Source: Curtobacterium herbarum
Lineage (GTDB): Bacteria > Actinomycetota > Actinomycetes > Actinomycetales > Microbacteriaceae
Reading direction: 5' to 3'
Assembly: GCF_016907335.1 (NCBI RefSeq)
Contig: NZ_JAFBBT010000001.1
Location: 1,674,001 to 1,738,000, forward strand
Length of the DNA: 64,000 nucleotides
Part shown: positions 56,747-64,000 of the stretch, one piece after another
How positions within the stretch are numbered: position 1 is the first letter of the stretch
Layout of the letters: every line of letters begins with the position of its first letter
Program-made: the position numbers and the translations under genes
The notes under the pieces: model-generated
The model's database searches: none
Told to the model about the DNA's origin: nothing
What the model saw: only the letters and a program-made list of their open reading frames with translations

Positions 56747-58627
56747 GTGAGCGCAGCGGAGAACATCGAGCACCAGGAACCCGCCGAACTCCCGATCGAC
56801 GGGCTGTCCGACGCACCGATCGAACCGGCGGCGATCGCCGAGGTCGCGGGCAACGCCGCAGCCGAACACCTGTCCCCGGCCTTCCCGGAACGCGCCGCGT
56901 GGGGTACCGCGTCGAAGCTCCGCGCCTGGCAGGTCGAAGCGCTGACGAAGTACTTCGAGAAGGAGCCGCGCGACTTCCTCGCAGCGGCCACCCCGGGCGC
57001 CGGCAAGACCACGTTCGCGCTGCGCCTGGCGACCGAGCTGCTCGCCCGTGGCACGGTCGACCGGCTGGTCGTCGTCGCCCCGACCGAGCACCTCAAGCGG
57101 CAGTGGGCCGACGCCGCCGACCGCGTGAACATCCGGCTCGACCCGATGTTCAAGAACGGTGACGGCATGTTCGGCCGGCACTACCAGGGCGTCGCGATCA
57201 CGTACGCCCAGGTCGGCATGAACCCCGAGGTGCACGAGCGCATCACCGCCGGCGGCAAGACCCTGGTCGTCCTCGACGAGGTGCACCACGGCGGTGACGC
57301 CCTGACCTGGGGCGAGGGCATCCGCCTGGCCTTCTCGAAGGCCACCCGGCGGCTCTCGCTCTCCGGCACCCCGTTCCGCTCCGACACCGCACCGATCCCG
57401 TTCGTGCAGTACGCCCCGGACGAGCAGGGCATCCGCACCTCGATCTCCGACTACAACTACGGCTACGGCCGCGCGCTGAAGGACGGCGTCGTCCGGCCCG
57501 TGCTGTTCATGGCGTACGCCGGGCAGATGCGCTGGAAGACCCGGATGGGTGACGAGATGTCGGCGTCCCTCGGCGACCCGGTCACGAAGGACATCACCGC
57601 GCAGGCCTGGCGTACCGCGCTGTCGCCCGAGGGTGAGTGGATGCCCGCCGTGCTGTCGGCGGCCGACAAGCGCCTCACCGAGGTCCGCCGTGGTGTGCCC
57701 GACGCCGGCGGCCTGGTGATCGCGACCGACACCACGACCGCCCGGGCGTACGCGCGCATCCTGCAGCGGATCACGGGGGAGCGGCCGACCGTCGTGCTCT
57801 CCGACGAGGCCGCCGGCTCCAGCCGCATCCAGTCCTTCGCCGAGGACACCTCGCGCTGGATGGTCGCCGTCCGGATGGTGTCCGAAGGCGTCGACGTGCC
57901 CCGGCTCTGTGTCGGGGTGTACGCGACGAGCGCCAGCACGCCGCTGTTCTTCGCCCAGGTGATCGGCCGCTTCGTCCGGGCCCGCCGCCGTGGGGAGACC
58001 GCGTCGGTGTTCCTGCCGAGCGTCCCCGGCCTGATGGCCCTCGCCGCCACCCTCGAGCTGGAGCGCGACCACGCCCTCGACCGTCCGAAGGACGCCGAGG
58101 ACGGCATGTACAACCCCGAAGACGCCATGGTCGCCGAGGCCAACAAGGAGGACCGGGCGTCCGAGAGCCTGCTCGACGTGCAGCCGTTCGAGGCGCTCGA
58201 CTCGCAGGCGTCCTTCGACCGGGTGCTCTACGACGGCGGCGAGTTCGGTACCGGGGGAGAGGTCGGATCCCTCGAGGAGCTCGACTTCATCGGCATCCCG
58301 GGCCTGCTCGACCCCGACCAGGTGCGGGACCTGCTCCGTGCCCGGCAGGCGACCCAGGCGAAGCGGTCGAAGGGCCGCGTGCTCAAGGACGGCATGCCGA
58401 AAGCCCCGGAGCCCGAGAACCGCCCGATGTACCAGACCATCAAGGAGCAGCGGTCCGAACTGCAGCGCCTGGTGTCGATCTGGTCCCGGCACGCCAACGA
58501 ACCGCACGGCTCGATCCACGCCGAACTCCGACGGATGAGCGGTGGCCCGGCCGTGGCGCAGGCGAGCATCGAGCAGATCCAGAAGCGCATCGACATCCTG
58601 CGCGGCCGGATCGGCAACCGCCGGTGA
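56747..58627 (+). CDS. DEAD/DEAH-box superfamily 2 helicase
   Basis: 626-residue helicase with two RecA domains. Motif I is ATPGAGKTTFALR, motif II LDEVHHGGD (DEVH form), motif III LSGTPFR and motif VI QVIGRFVRARRRGE. The N-terminal 70 residues are acidic (HQEPAELPIDGL) and the last 150 form a charged helical tail. It resembles restriction-type or UvrB-like SF2 enzymes of actinobacteria; the substrate is unknown. Start chosen at 56747 by the -10; the frame reaches upstream through dinB without a start signal. Confidence 0.88.
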   Translation: MSAAENIEHQEPAELPIDGLSDAPIEPAAIAEVAGNAAAEHLSPAFPERAAWGTASKLRAWQVEALTKYFEKEPRDFLAAATPGAGKTTFALRLATELLARGTVDRLVVVAPTEHLKRQWADAADRVNIRLDPMFKNGDGMFGRHYQGVAITYAQVGMNPEVHERITAGGKTLVVLDEVHHGGDALTWGEGIRLAFSKATRRLSLSGTPFRSDTAPIPFVQYAPDEQGIRTSISDYNYGYGRALKDGVVRPVLFMAYAGQMRWKTRMGDEMSASLGDPVTKDITAQAWRTALSPEGEWMPAVLSAADKRLTEVRRGVPDAGGLVIATDTTTARAYARILQRITGERPTVVLSDEAAGSSRIQSFAEDTSRWMVAVRMVSEGVDVPRLCVGVYATSASTPLFFAQVIGRFVRARRRGETASVFLPSVPGLMALAATLELERDHALDRPKDAEDGMYNPEDAMVAEANKEDRASESLLDVQPFEALDSQASFDRVLYDGGEFGTGGEVGSLEELDFIGIPGLLDPDQVRDLLRARQATQAKRSKGRVLKDGMPKAPEPENRPMYQTIKEQRSELQRLVSIWSRHANEPHGSIHAELRRMSGGPAVAQASIEQIQKRIDILRGRIGNRR

Positions 58628-58640
58628 GCACGGCCCGCGC

Positions 58641-58844
58641 GTGATCGAGCCCGTGGACGAGGACCGAACCTGGTACGTCAAACGCGACGCGGACTCCTCG
58701 CCCGAGGCGATCATCGACCGGTTCGGCGGCGGGTACCGGCTGCGGCGGTTCTCGCTGCACGAGTCCCGGCGGACCCAGTACGGCGTCTACACCGGACGCG
58801 AGATCGCCGAGACCGCGTGGTGGCGCCTCCGCGACGGCAGGTGA
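58641..58844 (+). CDS. Small hypothetical protein after the helicase
   Basis: 67-residue protein: VIEPVDEDRTWYVKRDADSS, GGGYRLRRFSLHESRR and VYTGREIAETAWWRLRDGR. No known family. It begins 13 bases after the helicase stop with GTG. Its Trp- and Arg-rich, hydrophilic sequence looks coding rather than random, but the support is only codon pattern and position. Confidence 0.55.
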   Translation: MIEPVDEDRTWYVKRDADSSPEAIIDRFGGGYRLRRFSLHESRRTQYGVYTGREIAETAWWRLRDGR

Positions 58845-58940
58845 CGGTCGACGGCGGGAAGTGACCAGGTTCCGCGACGGATCGCCCGGACAGGTGCGGC
58901 GCTGATGACGGGGACGGGCAGGATCGGGTAGACCGGAGGA

Positions 58941-60269
58941 ATGGCAGACTCCATCCCTCACGTCCTCGTCCTCGGCGGCGGCTCGGCCGGCTACACCGCC
59001 GTCAAGCAGCTGCAGAAGCACGCCGCAACGGTGCCGATGCGCATCACCCTCGTGGACCAGAACACGTACTACACGTACCTGCCGTTCCTGCCCGAGGTCG
59101 CCGGCGGTCACATCGCCCCCAAGGACGTCACCGTCGAACTCCGACGCGCGCTCCGCAAGACCCGGGTCATCCAGGGCAAGGTGACCGGGATCTCCTCGGC
59201 CGACAAGACCGTCGAGATCGCCACGGCCGGCGGTGACGACCGCACCCTCGCGTACGACCACGTCATCGTCGCCCTCGGTTCGGTCACCCGCACGTTCCCG
59301 ACCCCCGGCCTCGACGAGGTCGGCATCGGCTTCAAGACGGTGGAGGAAGCGGCGTACGTCCGCGCGAAGCTCCTCGACAACATCGCGAAGGCCGCTGCCA
59401 CCCGTGACGAGGACGAGCGTCGTCGTCTCCTGACCAGCATCTTCATCGGCGGTGGCTACACCGGCGTCGAGGCGATCGGTGAGCTGTTCGACGTCTCCCA
59501 GGCCGCGATCGCCACCTACCCGTCGCTCGCCGGCGAGCAGCCCCGCTGGGTGCTCATCGACGCGCTGGACCGGGTCGCGCCCGAGGTCGGCCCCGAGCTG
59601 TCGAAGTGGACCCTCGAGTCCCTCCGCGCCCGCGGCATCGACGTCCGCCTGAAGACGACCATGCCGAGCTGCGAGGGCGGCGTCGTCAAGCTCTCCGACG
59701 GCGACGAGTTCGCGACCGGTCTGCTCGTCTGGACCGCCGGCGTCAAGCCGAACCCGCTGCTCGACGCCACCGACCTGCCGCGCGGGCCGAAGGGGCACCT
59801 CGCCGCGAACGCCAAGCTCCAGGTCGAGGCCGAGGACACCCACGAGGTCGTCGCCGGCGTCTGGGGCCTCGGTGACGTCGCGCAGGTCCCCGACCTGACC
59901 GCCGAGAAGCAGCCGGCGTACTACCCGCCGAACGCCCAGAACGCCGTCCGCCAGGCCGTCGTCGTCGCCGACAACATCGTGGCGACGATCACCGGCAAGC
60001 CGCTCACGGAGTACCGCCACCCGTCCATCGGCACGGTCGCCTCGTACGGTGTCGCCAAGGGCGCGGCGAACATCAAGGGCATCAAGATGACGAACCTGCT
60101 GGCCTGGCTCGCACACCGTGCGTACCACGTCTACGCGATGCCGACGCTGAACCGCAAGGCGCGGATCGTCATCGGCTGGGTCACCGGTGCGGTGTCCGGC
60201 CGCGACGCCACCTCCCTCATCAAGGAGACCGACCCGCGTCGCACCTTCGTCGACGCGGCGAAGAGCTAG
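58941..60269 (+). CDS. ndh: Type II NADH dehydrogenase (NDH-2)
   Basis: 442-residue FAD-containing oxidoreductase that passes electrons from NADH to quinone without pumping protons. Dinucleotide sites are VLGGGSAGYTA (FAD) and FIGGGYTGVEAIGEL (NADH), and GLGDVAQVP is the third FAD motif. The C-terminus has a short amphipathic helix region (NLLAWLAHRAYHVYAM) for membrane attachment. ATG at 58941 with GGAGGA just upstream. The 40-bp perfect palindrome lies 29 bases after its stop. Confidence 0.93.
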   Translation: MADSIPHVLVLGGGSAGYTAVKQLQKHAATVPMRITLVDQNTYYTYLPFLPEVAGGHIAPKDVTVELRRALRKTRVIQGKVTGISSADKTVEIATAGGDDRTLAYDHVIVALGSVTRTFPTPGLDEVGIGFKTVEEAAYVRAKLLDNIAKAAATRDEDERRRLLTSIFIGGGYTGVEAIGELFDVSQAAIATYPSLAGEQPRWVLIDALDRVAPEVGPELSKWTLESLRARGIDVRLKTTMPSCEGGVVKLSDGDEFATGLLVWTAGVKPNPLLDATDLPRGPKGHLAANAKLQVEAEDTHEVVAGVWGLGDVAQVPDLTAEKQPAYYPPNAQNAVRQAVVVADNIVATITGKPLTEYRHPSIGTVASYGVAKGAANIKGIKMTNLLAWLAHRAYHVYAMPTLNRKARIVIGWVTGAVSGRDATSLIKETDPRRTFVDAAKS

Positions 60270-60493
60270 CGCGCGCGTCCCGACGCGACTGCCTGCAGAC
60301 GGGAGGCCCGGTACCAGCTGGTACCGGGCCTCCCGTCCGTCGTGGCGCCGGTCCGGTTGGTCCGGCGCGCGGCCGCGGAGCGTTTCGCGGCTGGCGACAC
60401 CGTTCGGCTTGCGGACTGCGAGCCGTGTCGCTGGGCGCGACCCGACGGGAGGCACGTGGCGGCCGAGTGCGGCAGTCGCGTGAGCGGGCGCGC
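60270..60493. other. Noncoding region between ndh and tRNA-Leu terminator
   Basis: About 220 bases with no gene. It holds the 40-bp palindrome at 60298-60337 and a single half-copy of the same family at 60444-60461 (GACGGGAGGCACGTGGCG), with no matching right half. Both ndh and the tRNA end here. Confidence 0.6.
60298..60337. terminator. 40-bp perfect palindrome after ndh
   Basis: Identical over the whole 40 bases, and over about 49 bases with flanks, to the element at 13017-13056 after the suf operon: GACGGGAGGCCCGGTACCAG followed by its exact complement. Confidence 0.85.
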
Positions 60494-60528
60494 AAAAACG
60501 AACGGCCCTCCCGAAGGAGGGCCGTTCG
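60494..60528 (-). terminator. Intrinsic terminator of tRNA-Leu
   Basis: Reading leftward: a perfect 13-base stem (CGAACGGCCCTCC and complement), a TTCG tetraloop, and TTTTT directly after. It is the only classical T-tract terminator I see in the window, 55 bases past the tRNA 3' end. Confidence 0.95.
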
Positions 60529-60582
60529 CCGCTTGTCTCAACACAAGTCTTCGAGCACGTGCTCCGAAGAGCAGGTACTGCG

Positions 60583-60668
60583 TGTCCGAGAGGGGACTTG
60601 AACCCCTACGCCCTAATACGGGCACTAGCACCTCAAGCTAGCGCGTCTACCAATTCCGCCACCCGGAC
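60583..60668 (-). tRNA. tRNA-Leu(GAG)
   Basis: 86-base class II tRNA. Acceptor GTCCGGG pairs with CTCGGAC (one G-T), discriminator A73 at 60583. The D arm is TGGCGGAATTGGTAGACGC and the anticodon loop TTGAGGT, closed by CTAGC/GCTAG, gives GAG. The long variable arm is GTGCCCGTATTAGGGCGT and the T arm AGGGG-TTCAAGT-CCCCT. CCA is not encoded. Reads CUC (and CUU) leucine codons. A strong intrinsic terminator follows. Confidence 0.97.
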
Positions 60669-60821
60669 TGGGTGTGATGCCGTGCACCTGGTGCTGACAT
60701 CGGGCCGTTCGACCGGGTTTCCCCTGCGTTGCTGCCGAGAGAAGACACTAGCACGGCCGTGAACGCCCGCTGAACACCGATGCGCATCCCGGGCGCGGCG
60801 CAGGCGCGGGACCATCGCCGG

Positions 60822-60827
60822 TAGCGT
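60822..60827 (+). promoter_or_regulatory. -10 of leaderless M20 gene
   Basis: TAGCGT, 6 bases, ATG at 60834. Confidence 0.6.
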
Positions 60828-60833
60828 TGGCGC

Positions 60834-62132
60834 ATGACGTCCGAGCTCGAACGCACCGCGGCGATCGCGCGGGACCTCATCCGGATCGACACCACGAACT
60901 GGGGTGAGGGCAAGTCCCGCGGCGAGACCGAGGCGGCGCACTACGTCGAGTCGGCACTGCAGGACCTCGGGCTCACGCCGCAGCTGTTCGAGTCCGAACC
61001 GGACCGGGTCAGCGTCGTCGCCCGGGTGCCCGGTCGGGACCGCAGCAAGCCGGCCCTCGTCGTGCACGGGCACCTGGACGTCGTGCCGGCGGACCCGGAG
61101 AACTGGTCCGTCGACCCGTTCGGCGGTGAGGTGCGCGACGGGTCCCTCTGGGGTCGCGGCGCCGTCGACATGAAGAACATGGACGCGATGATGCTCACCG
61201 CGCTCTCCGACGTCGTGGACCAGCAGGGCGCCCCGGAGCGGGACCTGGTGATCGCGTACTTCGCCGACGAAGAAGCGGGTGGCGTCCTCGGTGCCCACCA
61301 CGTCGTCGACACCCACCCCGAGGTCTTCGACGGCGCCACCGCGGCGATCAGCGAGGTCGGCGGCTACTCGATCACCCTCGGGGACCGGCGCGCGTACCTG
61401 CTGCAGACCGGCGAGAAGGCCCTGATGTGGGTGAAGCTCACGGCGCGGGGGACGGCGGCGCACGGCTCGCACGTCATGAAGGACAACGCGGTCACGAAGA
61501 TCGCCGCCGCCGTCGCGCGGATCGGCAGCGAGGACTGGCCCGTCCGGCTCTCCGACACGACGACCGCGATGGTCGCCGAGGTCGCCCGGTTCCTCGGCGT
61601 CGACCCGGTCGTCACCGGTCCGGACGAGGTCGCCCTCGCCACCGGGTCTGCCGCCCGGTTCATCCACGCGGCCCTGCACACGACGACGAACCCGACCGTG
61701 CTGACCGCCGGGTACAAGCACAACGTGATCCCGGACCAGGCGACGGCCCTCGTCGACATCCGCTGCCTGCCCGGCGACGAGGCCGAGGTCCTGGCCCGGG
61801 TGCGTGCACTCGCCGGCGACGACGTCGAGTTGACGATGACCCACCAGGACGTCGGGCTCGAGCAGGACTTCGGCGGCCCGCTCGTCGACGCCGTGCGGGA
61901 CGTCCTCGAGCGCCACGACCCGGGTGCTCCGGTGCTGCCCTACCTGCTGTCCGGCGGCACCGACAACAAGGCGCTCTCGCGGCTCGGCATCGCCGGGTAC
62001 GGCTTCGTGCCGCTGCAGCTGCCGGCCGGCGTGGACTTCCCGGCCATGTTCCACGGCGTCGACGAGCGCGTCCCGCTCGAGTCGTTGGCGTTCGGCCGCC
62101 GCGTCCTCGGGGACCTGTTCGCGACCTACTGA
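60834..62132 (+). CDS. M20-family metallopeptidase
   Basis: 432-residue zinc peptidase of the M20/M28 clan (dipeptidase or carboxypeptidase-like). VVHGHLDVVPAD carries the first zinc His and Asp, GAVDMKNMDAM the bridging Asp, and YFADEEAGG the catalytic Glu; the dimerisation lid domain is in the middle. Cytosolic. Members often cleave short peptides or N-acyl amino acids; the substrate is open. Leaderless start. Confidence 0.9.
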   Translation: MTSELERTAAIARDLIRIDTTNWGEGKSRGETEAAHYVESALQDLGLTPQLFESEPDRVSVVARVPGRDRSKPALVVHGHLDVVPADPENWSVDPFGGEVRDGSLWGRGAVDMKNMDAMMLTALSDVVDQQGAPERDLVIAYFADEEAGGVLGAHHVVDTHPEVFDGATAAISEVGGYSITLGDRRAYLLQTGEKALMWVKLTARGTAAHGSHVMKDNAVTKIAAAVARIGSEDWPVRLSDTTTAMVAEVARFLGVDPVVTGPDEVALATGSAARFIHAALHTTTNPTVLTAGYKHNVIPDQATALVDIRCLPGDEAEVLARVRALAGDDVELTMTHQDVGLEQDFGGPLVDAVRDVLERHDPGAPVLPYLLSGGTDNKALSRLGIAGYGFVPLQLPAGVDFPAMFHGVDERVPLESLAFGRRVLGDLFATY

Positions 62133-62145
62133 TACCGTGCATAGT
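62133..62145 (+). promoter_or_regulatory. Candidate -10 of uppP
   Basis: TACCGT (62133-62138) and CATAGT (62140-62145), either of which gives a leader of 45-55 bases before uppP. The first overlaps the end of the M20 gene. Confidence 0.35.
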
Positions 62146-62196
62146 CGTCGTCGGTGACGGCACAACCGAGTCCAGCACCGGCGAAAGGCCGCACAC

Positions 62197-63024
62197 GTGC
62201 ACATCTTCGAGGCGATCTTCCTCGGCTTCGTCCAGGGGCTGACGGAGTTCCTGCCGGTCTCCTCCAGCGCCCACCTGCGCATCGTCGGACTGTTCCTGCC
62301 CGACGCGCAGGACCCCGGCGCGGCCTTCACGGCGGTGACGCAGCTCGGCACCGAGACCGCCGTGCTCATCTACTTCTGGAAGGACATCGTCCGGATCGTC
62401 CGGAAGTGGTTCGGCGCGCTGGCCGGCAAGGTCCCGCGCAACGACCCGGACGTCCGGGTCGGCTGGCTGGTGATCATCGGCACGATCCCGATCGGGGTCG
62501 TCGGACTGCTGCTGCAGGACACCATCGAGACCACGTTCCGGTCGCTGTGGATCGTCGCGATCGTCCTCATCGTCTTCGGTGTCGTCCTCGGCGTGCTGGA
62601 CCGGGTCGGCCGTAAGGTCCGTCCGATCGAGCAGATGACGTTCGGCGGGGGCATCCTCATCGGCCTGGCGCAGGTCCTGGCGCTCGTGCCGGGTGTCTCC
62701 CGCTCCGGGGCCACCGTGTCGATGGGCCTCGCCCTCGGGTACACCCGCCCCGCCGCGGCGCGGTTCGCGTTCCTCCTGGCCATCCCCGCCGTGTTCCTGT
62801 CGGGCCTGTACGAGGCCGCGACGAGCCTCGGGGACACCGGCGCACCGTTCGGCCTCGCCGACACCCTCATCGCGACCGTGGTGGCGTTCGTCGTCGGCTT
62901 CGTCGTCATCGCCGCGTTCATGAACTACATCAGCAAGCGGAGCTTCATGCCGTTCGTCGTCTACCGGATCCTGCTCGGGATCGTCCTCATCGTGCTGCTC
63001 TCGCTCGGGGTGGTGCAGGCATGA
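62197..63024 (+). CDS. uppP: Undecaprenyl-diphosphate phosphatase
   Basis: 275-residue membrane phosphatase (BacA type) that recycles the lipid carrier for peptidoglycan and other wall glycans; overproduction gives bacitracin tolerance in many bacteria. About eight helices; the paired catalytic motifs are [16 protein letters not shown] near residue 15 and [15 protein letters not shown] near 165. GTG start with GAAAGG upstream. Overlaps mshC by 4 bases (ATGA). Confidence 0.95.
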   Translation: MHIFEAIFLGFVQGLTEFLPVSSSAHLRIVGLFLPDAQDPGAAFTAVTQLGTETAVLIYFWKDIVRIVRKWFGALAGKVPRNDPDVRVGWLVIIGTIPIGVVGLLLQDTIETTFRSLWIVAIVLIVFGVVLGVLDRVGRKVRPIEQMTFGGGILIGLAQVLALVPGVSRSGATVSMGLALGYTRPAAARFAFLLAIPAVFLSGLYEAATSLGDTGAPFGLADTLIATVVAFVVGFVVIAAFMNYISKRSFMPFVVYRILLGIVLIVLLSLGVVQA

Positions 63025-64000
63025 GGGCCTGGTCGACACCGTCCGTCCCGGAGGTCCCCGGCACCGGCCCCCGCCCGGTCGTCCACGACACCGCCACCGG
63101 CAAGCCCGTCGACCCGACCCAGGGCGCCGACCGCGCGGCGCTGTACGTCTGCGGCATCACCCCGTACGACGCCACGCACCTGGGCCACGCCGCCACCTAC
63201 CTGGCGTTCGACACGCTCGGCCGGGTCTGGCGCGACGCCGGCCTGCAGGTGCAGTACGCCCAGAACACCACCGACGTCGACGACCCGCTGCTCGAGCGCG
63301 CCACCCGCGACGGCGTCGACTGGCAGGAGCTCGCCGCCTCGCAGATCGACCTGTTCCGCCGCGACATGGAGGCCCTGCGCGTCCTGCCGCCGGACGACTA
63401 CGTGGCCGTCACGGACGAGGTCGACCGCGTCGCCGAGGCCGTCGCGTACCTGGAGGAGACCGGCTACGCCTACACCGTGCCGACGCCGGACTCCGACGGC
63501 GAGGACCTGTACTTCGACGTGCTGCGGGCGAACGACGTCTGGACGCTCGGCGACGAGAGCCGCCTGGACCGCGACACGATGCTCGCCCTCTCCGCCGAGC
63601 GCGGCGGCGACCCCGACCGACCCGGTAAGCGCGACCCCCTCGACCCGCTGCTGTGGCGCGCCGAGCGGCAGGGCGAGCCGAGCTGGGACACCGAGATCGG
63701 ACCGGGTCGTCCCGGCTGGCACATCGAGTGCAGCGTCATCGCCGGCGACCGCCTGGGGCTGCCGATCAGCGTGCAGGGTGGCGGCAGCGACCTGGTGTTC
63801 CCGCACCACGAGATGAGCGCCGGGCACGCTGCGGCCCTGGCCCAGCAGCCGCTCGCGAACGCCTACGTGCACACCGGCATGGTCGCGTACCAGGGCACGA
63901 AGATCTCGAAGTCGCTCGGCAACCTGGTCACCGTCCGCGGCCTCCTCGACGACGGCGCCGACCCGCGCGCCATCCGCCTGGCGCTGCTGTCGCACCGGTA
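63021..64000 (+). CDS. mshC: Mycothiol biosynthesis cysteine ligase MshC, C-terminus beyond window
   Basis: Joins L-cysteine to glucosaminyl-inositol with ATP, the third enzyme of mycothiol synthesis. Only the first 326 residues are seen. It is a class I cysteinyl-tRNA synthetase relative: [16 protein letters not shown] replaces the CysRS entry motif, the zinc site includes Cys of YVCG and WHIECS, and KISKS is the second signature. [10 protein letters not shown] distinguishes it from true CysRS. ATG at 63021 overlaps uppP. Its presence supports an actinobacterial, mycothiol-making host. Confidence 0.95.
   Translation, partial: MRAWSTPSVPEVPGTGPRPVVHDTATGKPVDPTQGADRAALYVCGITPYDATHLGHAATYLAFDTLGRVWRDAGLQVQYAQNTTDVDDPLLERATRDGVDWQELAASQIDLFRRDMEALRVLPPDDYVAVTDEVDRVAEAVAYLEETGYAYTVPTPDSDGEDLYFDVLRANDVWTLGDESRLDRDTMLALSAERGGDPDRPGKRDPLDPLLWRAERQGEPSWDTEIGPGRPGWHIECSVIAGDRLGLPISVQGGGSDLVFPHHEMSAGHAAALAQQPLANAYVHTGMVAYQGTKISKSLGNLVTVRGLLDDGADPRAIRLALLSHR

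Noticed and set aside
56726..56749. Start of the helicase at GTG 56726, just after dinB
   Set aside because: That codon would lie upstream of the TACACT hexamer; GTG at 56747 fits the promoter spacing better, though both remain possible.
60444..60461. A second full palindrome before the tRNA terminator
   Set aside because: Only the left half is present; no matching right arm is found within reach.
1..64000. CRISPR array, transposase, integrase or prophage
   Set aside because: No regularly spaced direct repeats with unique spacers and no transposase or integrase motifs were seen; the tandem repeats found have no spacers. The tRNA-Leu gene shows no duplicated 3' end that would mark an attachment site.

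Overview
This window is chromosomal DNA from a very GC-rich actinobacterium (about 70 % GC, estimated by eye). A mycothiol gene (mshC), the aa3-oxidase factors CtaA, CtaB and SURF1, a B-type L31 protein without zinc cysteines, a MabA-like FabG and the actinobacterial GlgC/GlgM pair point to Actinomycetota. Gene content and the many palindromes with GGGAGGCCCG/CGGGCCTCCC ends fit the family Microbacteriaceae, probably a Curtobacterium-like genus; that placement is an inference. I see no phage, transposase, integrase or CRISPR array.

Layout. (1) 1-5851, leftward: central carbon operon tkt, tal, pgi, zwf (zwf cut by the window edge), with four hairpins between tkt and tal. (2) 6251-13000: haem A genes ctaB (right) and ctaA (left), then the rightward Fe-S assembly operon sufB, sufD, Rieske ferredoxin, sufC, DUF59/sufT. 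The order resembles the tkt-to-suf block of Mycobacterium, but sufR, sufS and sufU are absent. (3) 13000-23133: a repeat-rich gap, bioY, an ABC-F ATPase, SURF1 plus two small genes, fabG, serB, divergent glgC/glgA, an ABC ATPase and rpmE2. (4) 23221-34412, leftward: an 11-gene Ter (tellurium/stress) operon with a DUF475/TerC membrane protein, four TerD paralogues, TelA, two uncharacterised proteins and a biosynthetic arm. That arm is a C-C bond lyase of the aldolase/citrate lyase type, one 927-residue protein fusing PRTase_2, TRSP and StiP modules, and a HAD phosphatase. This is the most unusual locus in the window. (5) 34508-47927: DnaQ-like exonuclease, treS, hydrolase plus glycosyltransferase, Sir2 plus phosphatase, rRNA methylase, three GNATs, MFS exporter, nucleoside phosphorylase-like protein, glyoxalase and phosphoribosyltransferase. 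(6) 48033-53344: a mannosyltransferase-like membrane protein, a secreted or membrane protein, a NarL-type two-component pair and a D-Ala-D-Ala carboxypeptidase. (7) 53398-64000: SGNH hydrolase, acyl-CoA dehydrogenase, dinB, a DEAD/DEAH helicase, NDH-2, tRNA-Leu(GAG) with a textbook terminator, an M20 peptidase, uppP and the start of mshC.

How the genes connect. The left end links pentose phosphate flux (NADPH) to haem A and Fe-S supply. glgC, glgA (probably GlgM) and treS belong to the actinobacterial glycogen/trehalose network. uppP and the carboxypeptidase serve the cell wall.

Two features recur across the window. First, about 20 genes start 6-8 bases downstream of a TANNNT hexamer, which implies extensive leaderless transcription. 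Second, a family of dispersed palindromes sits mostly at gene ends. Two copies share an identical 40-bp core 47 kb apart, and one copy lies in frame inside the Ter fusion gene.
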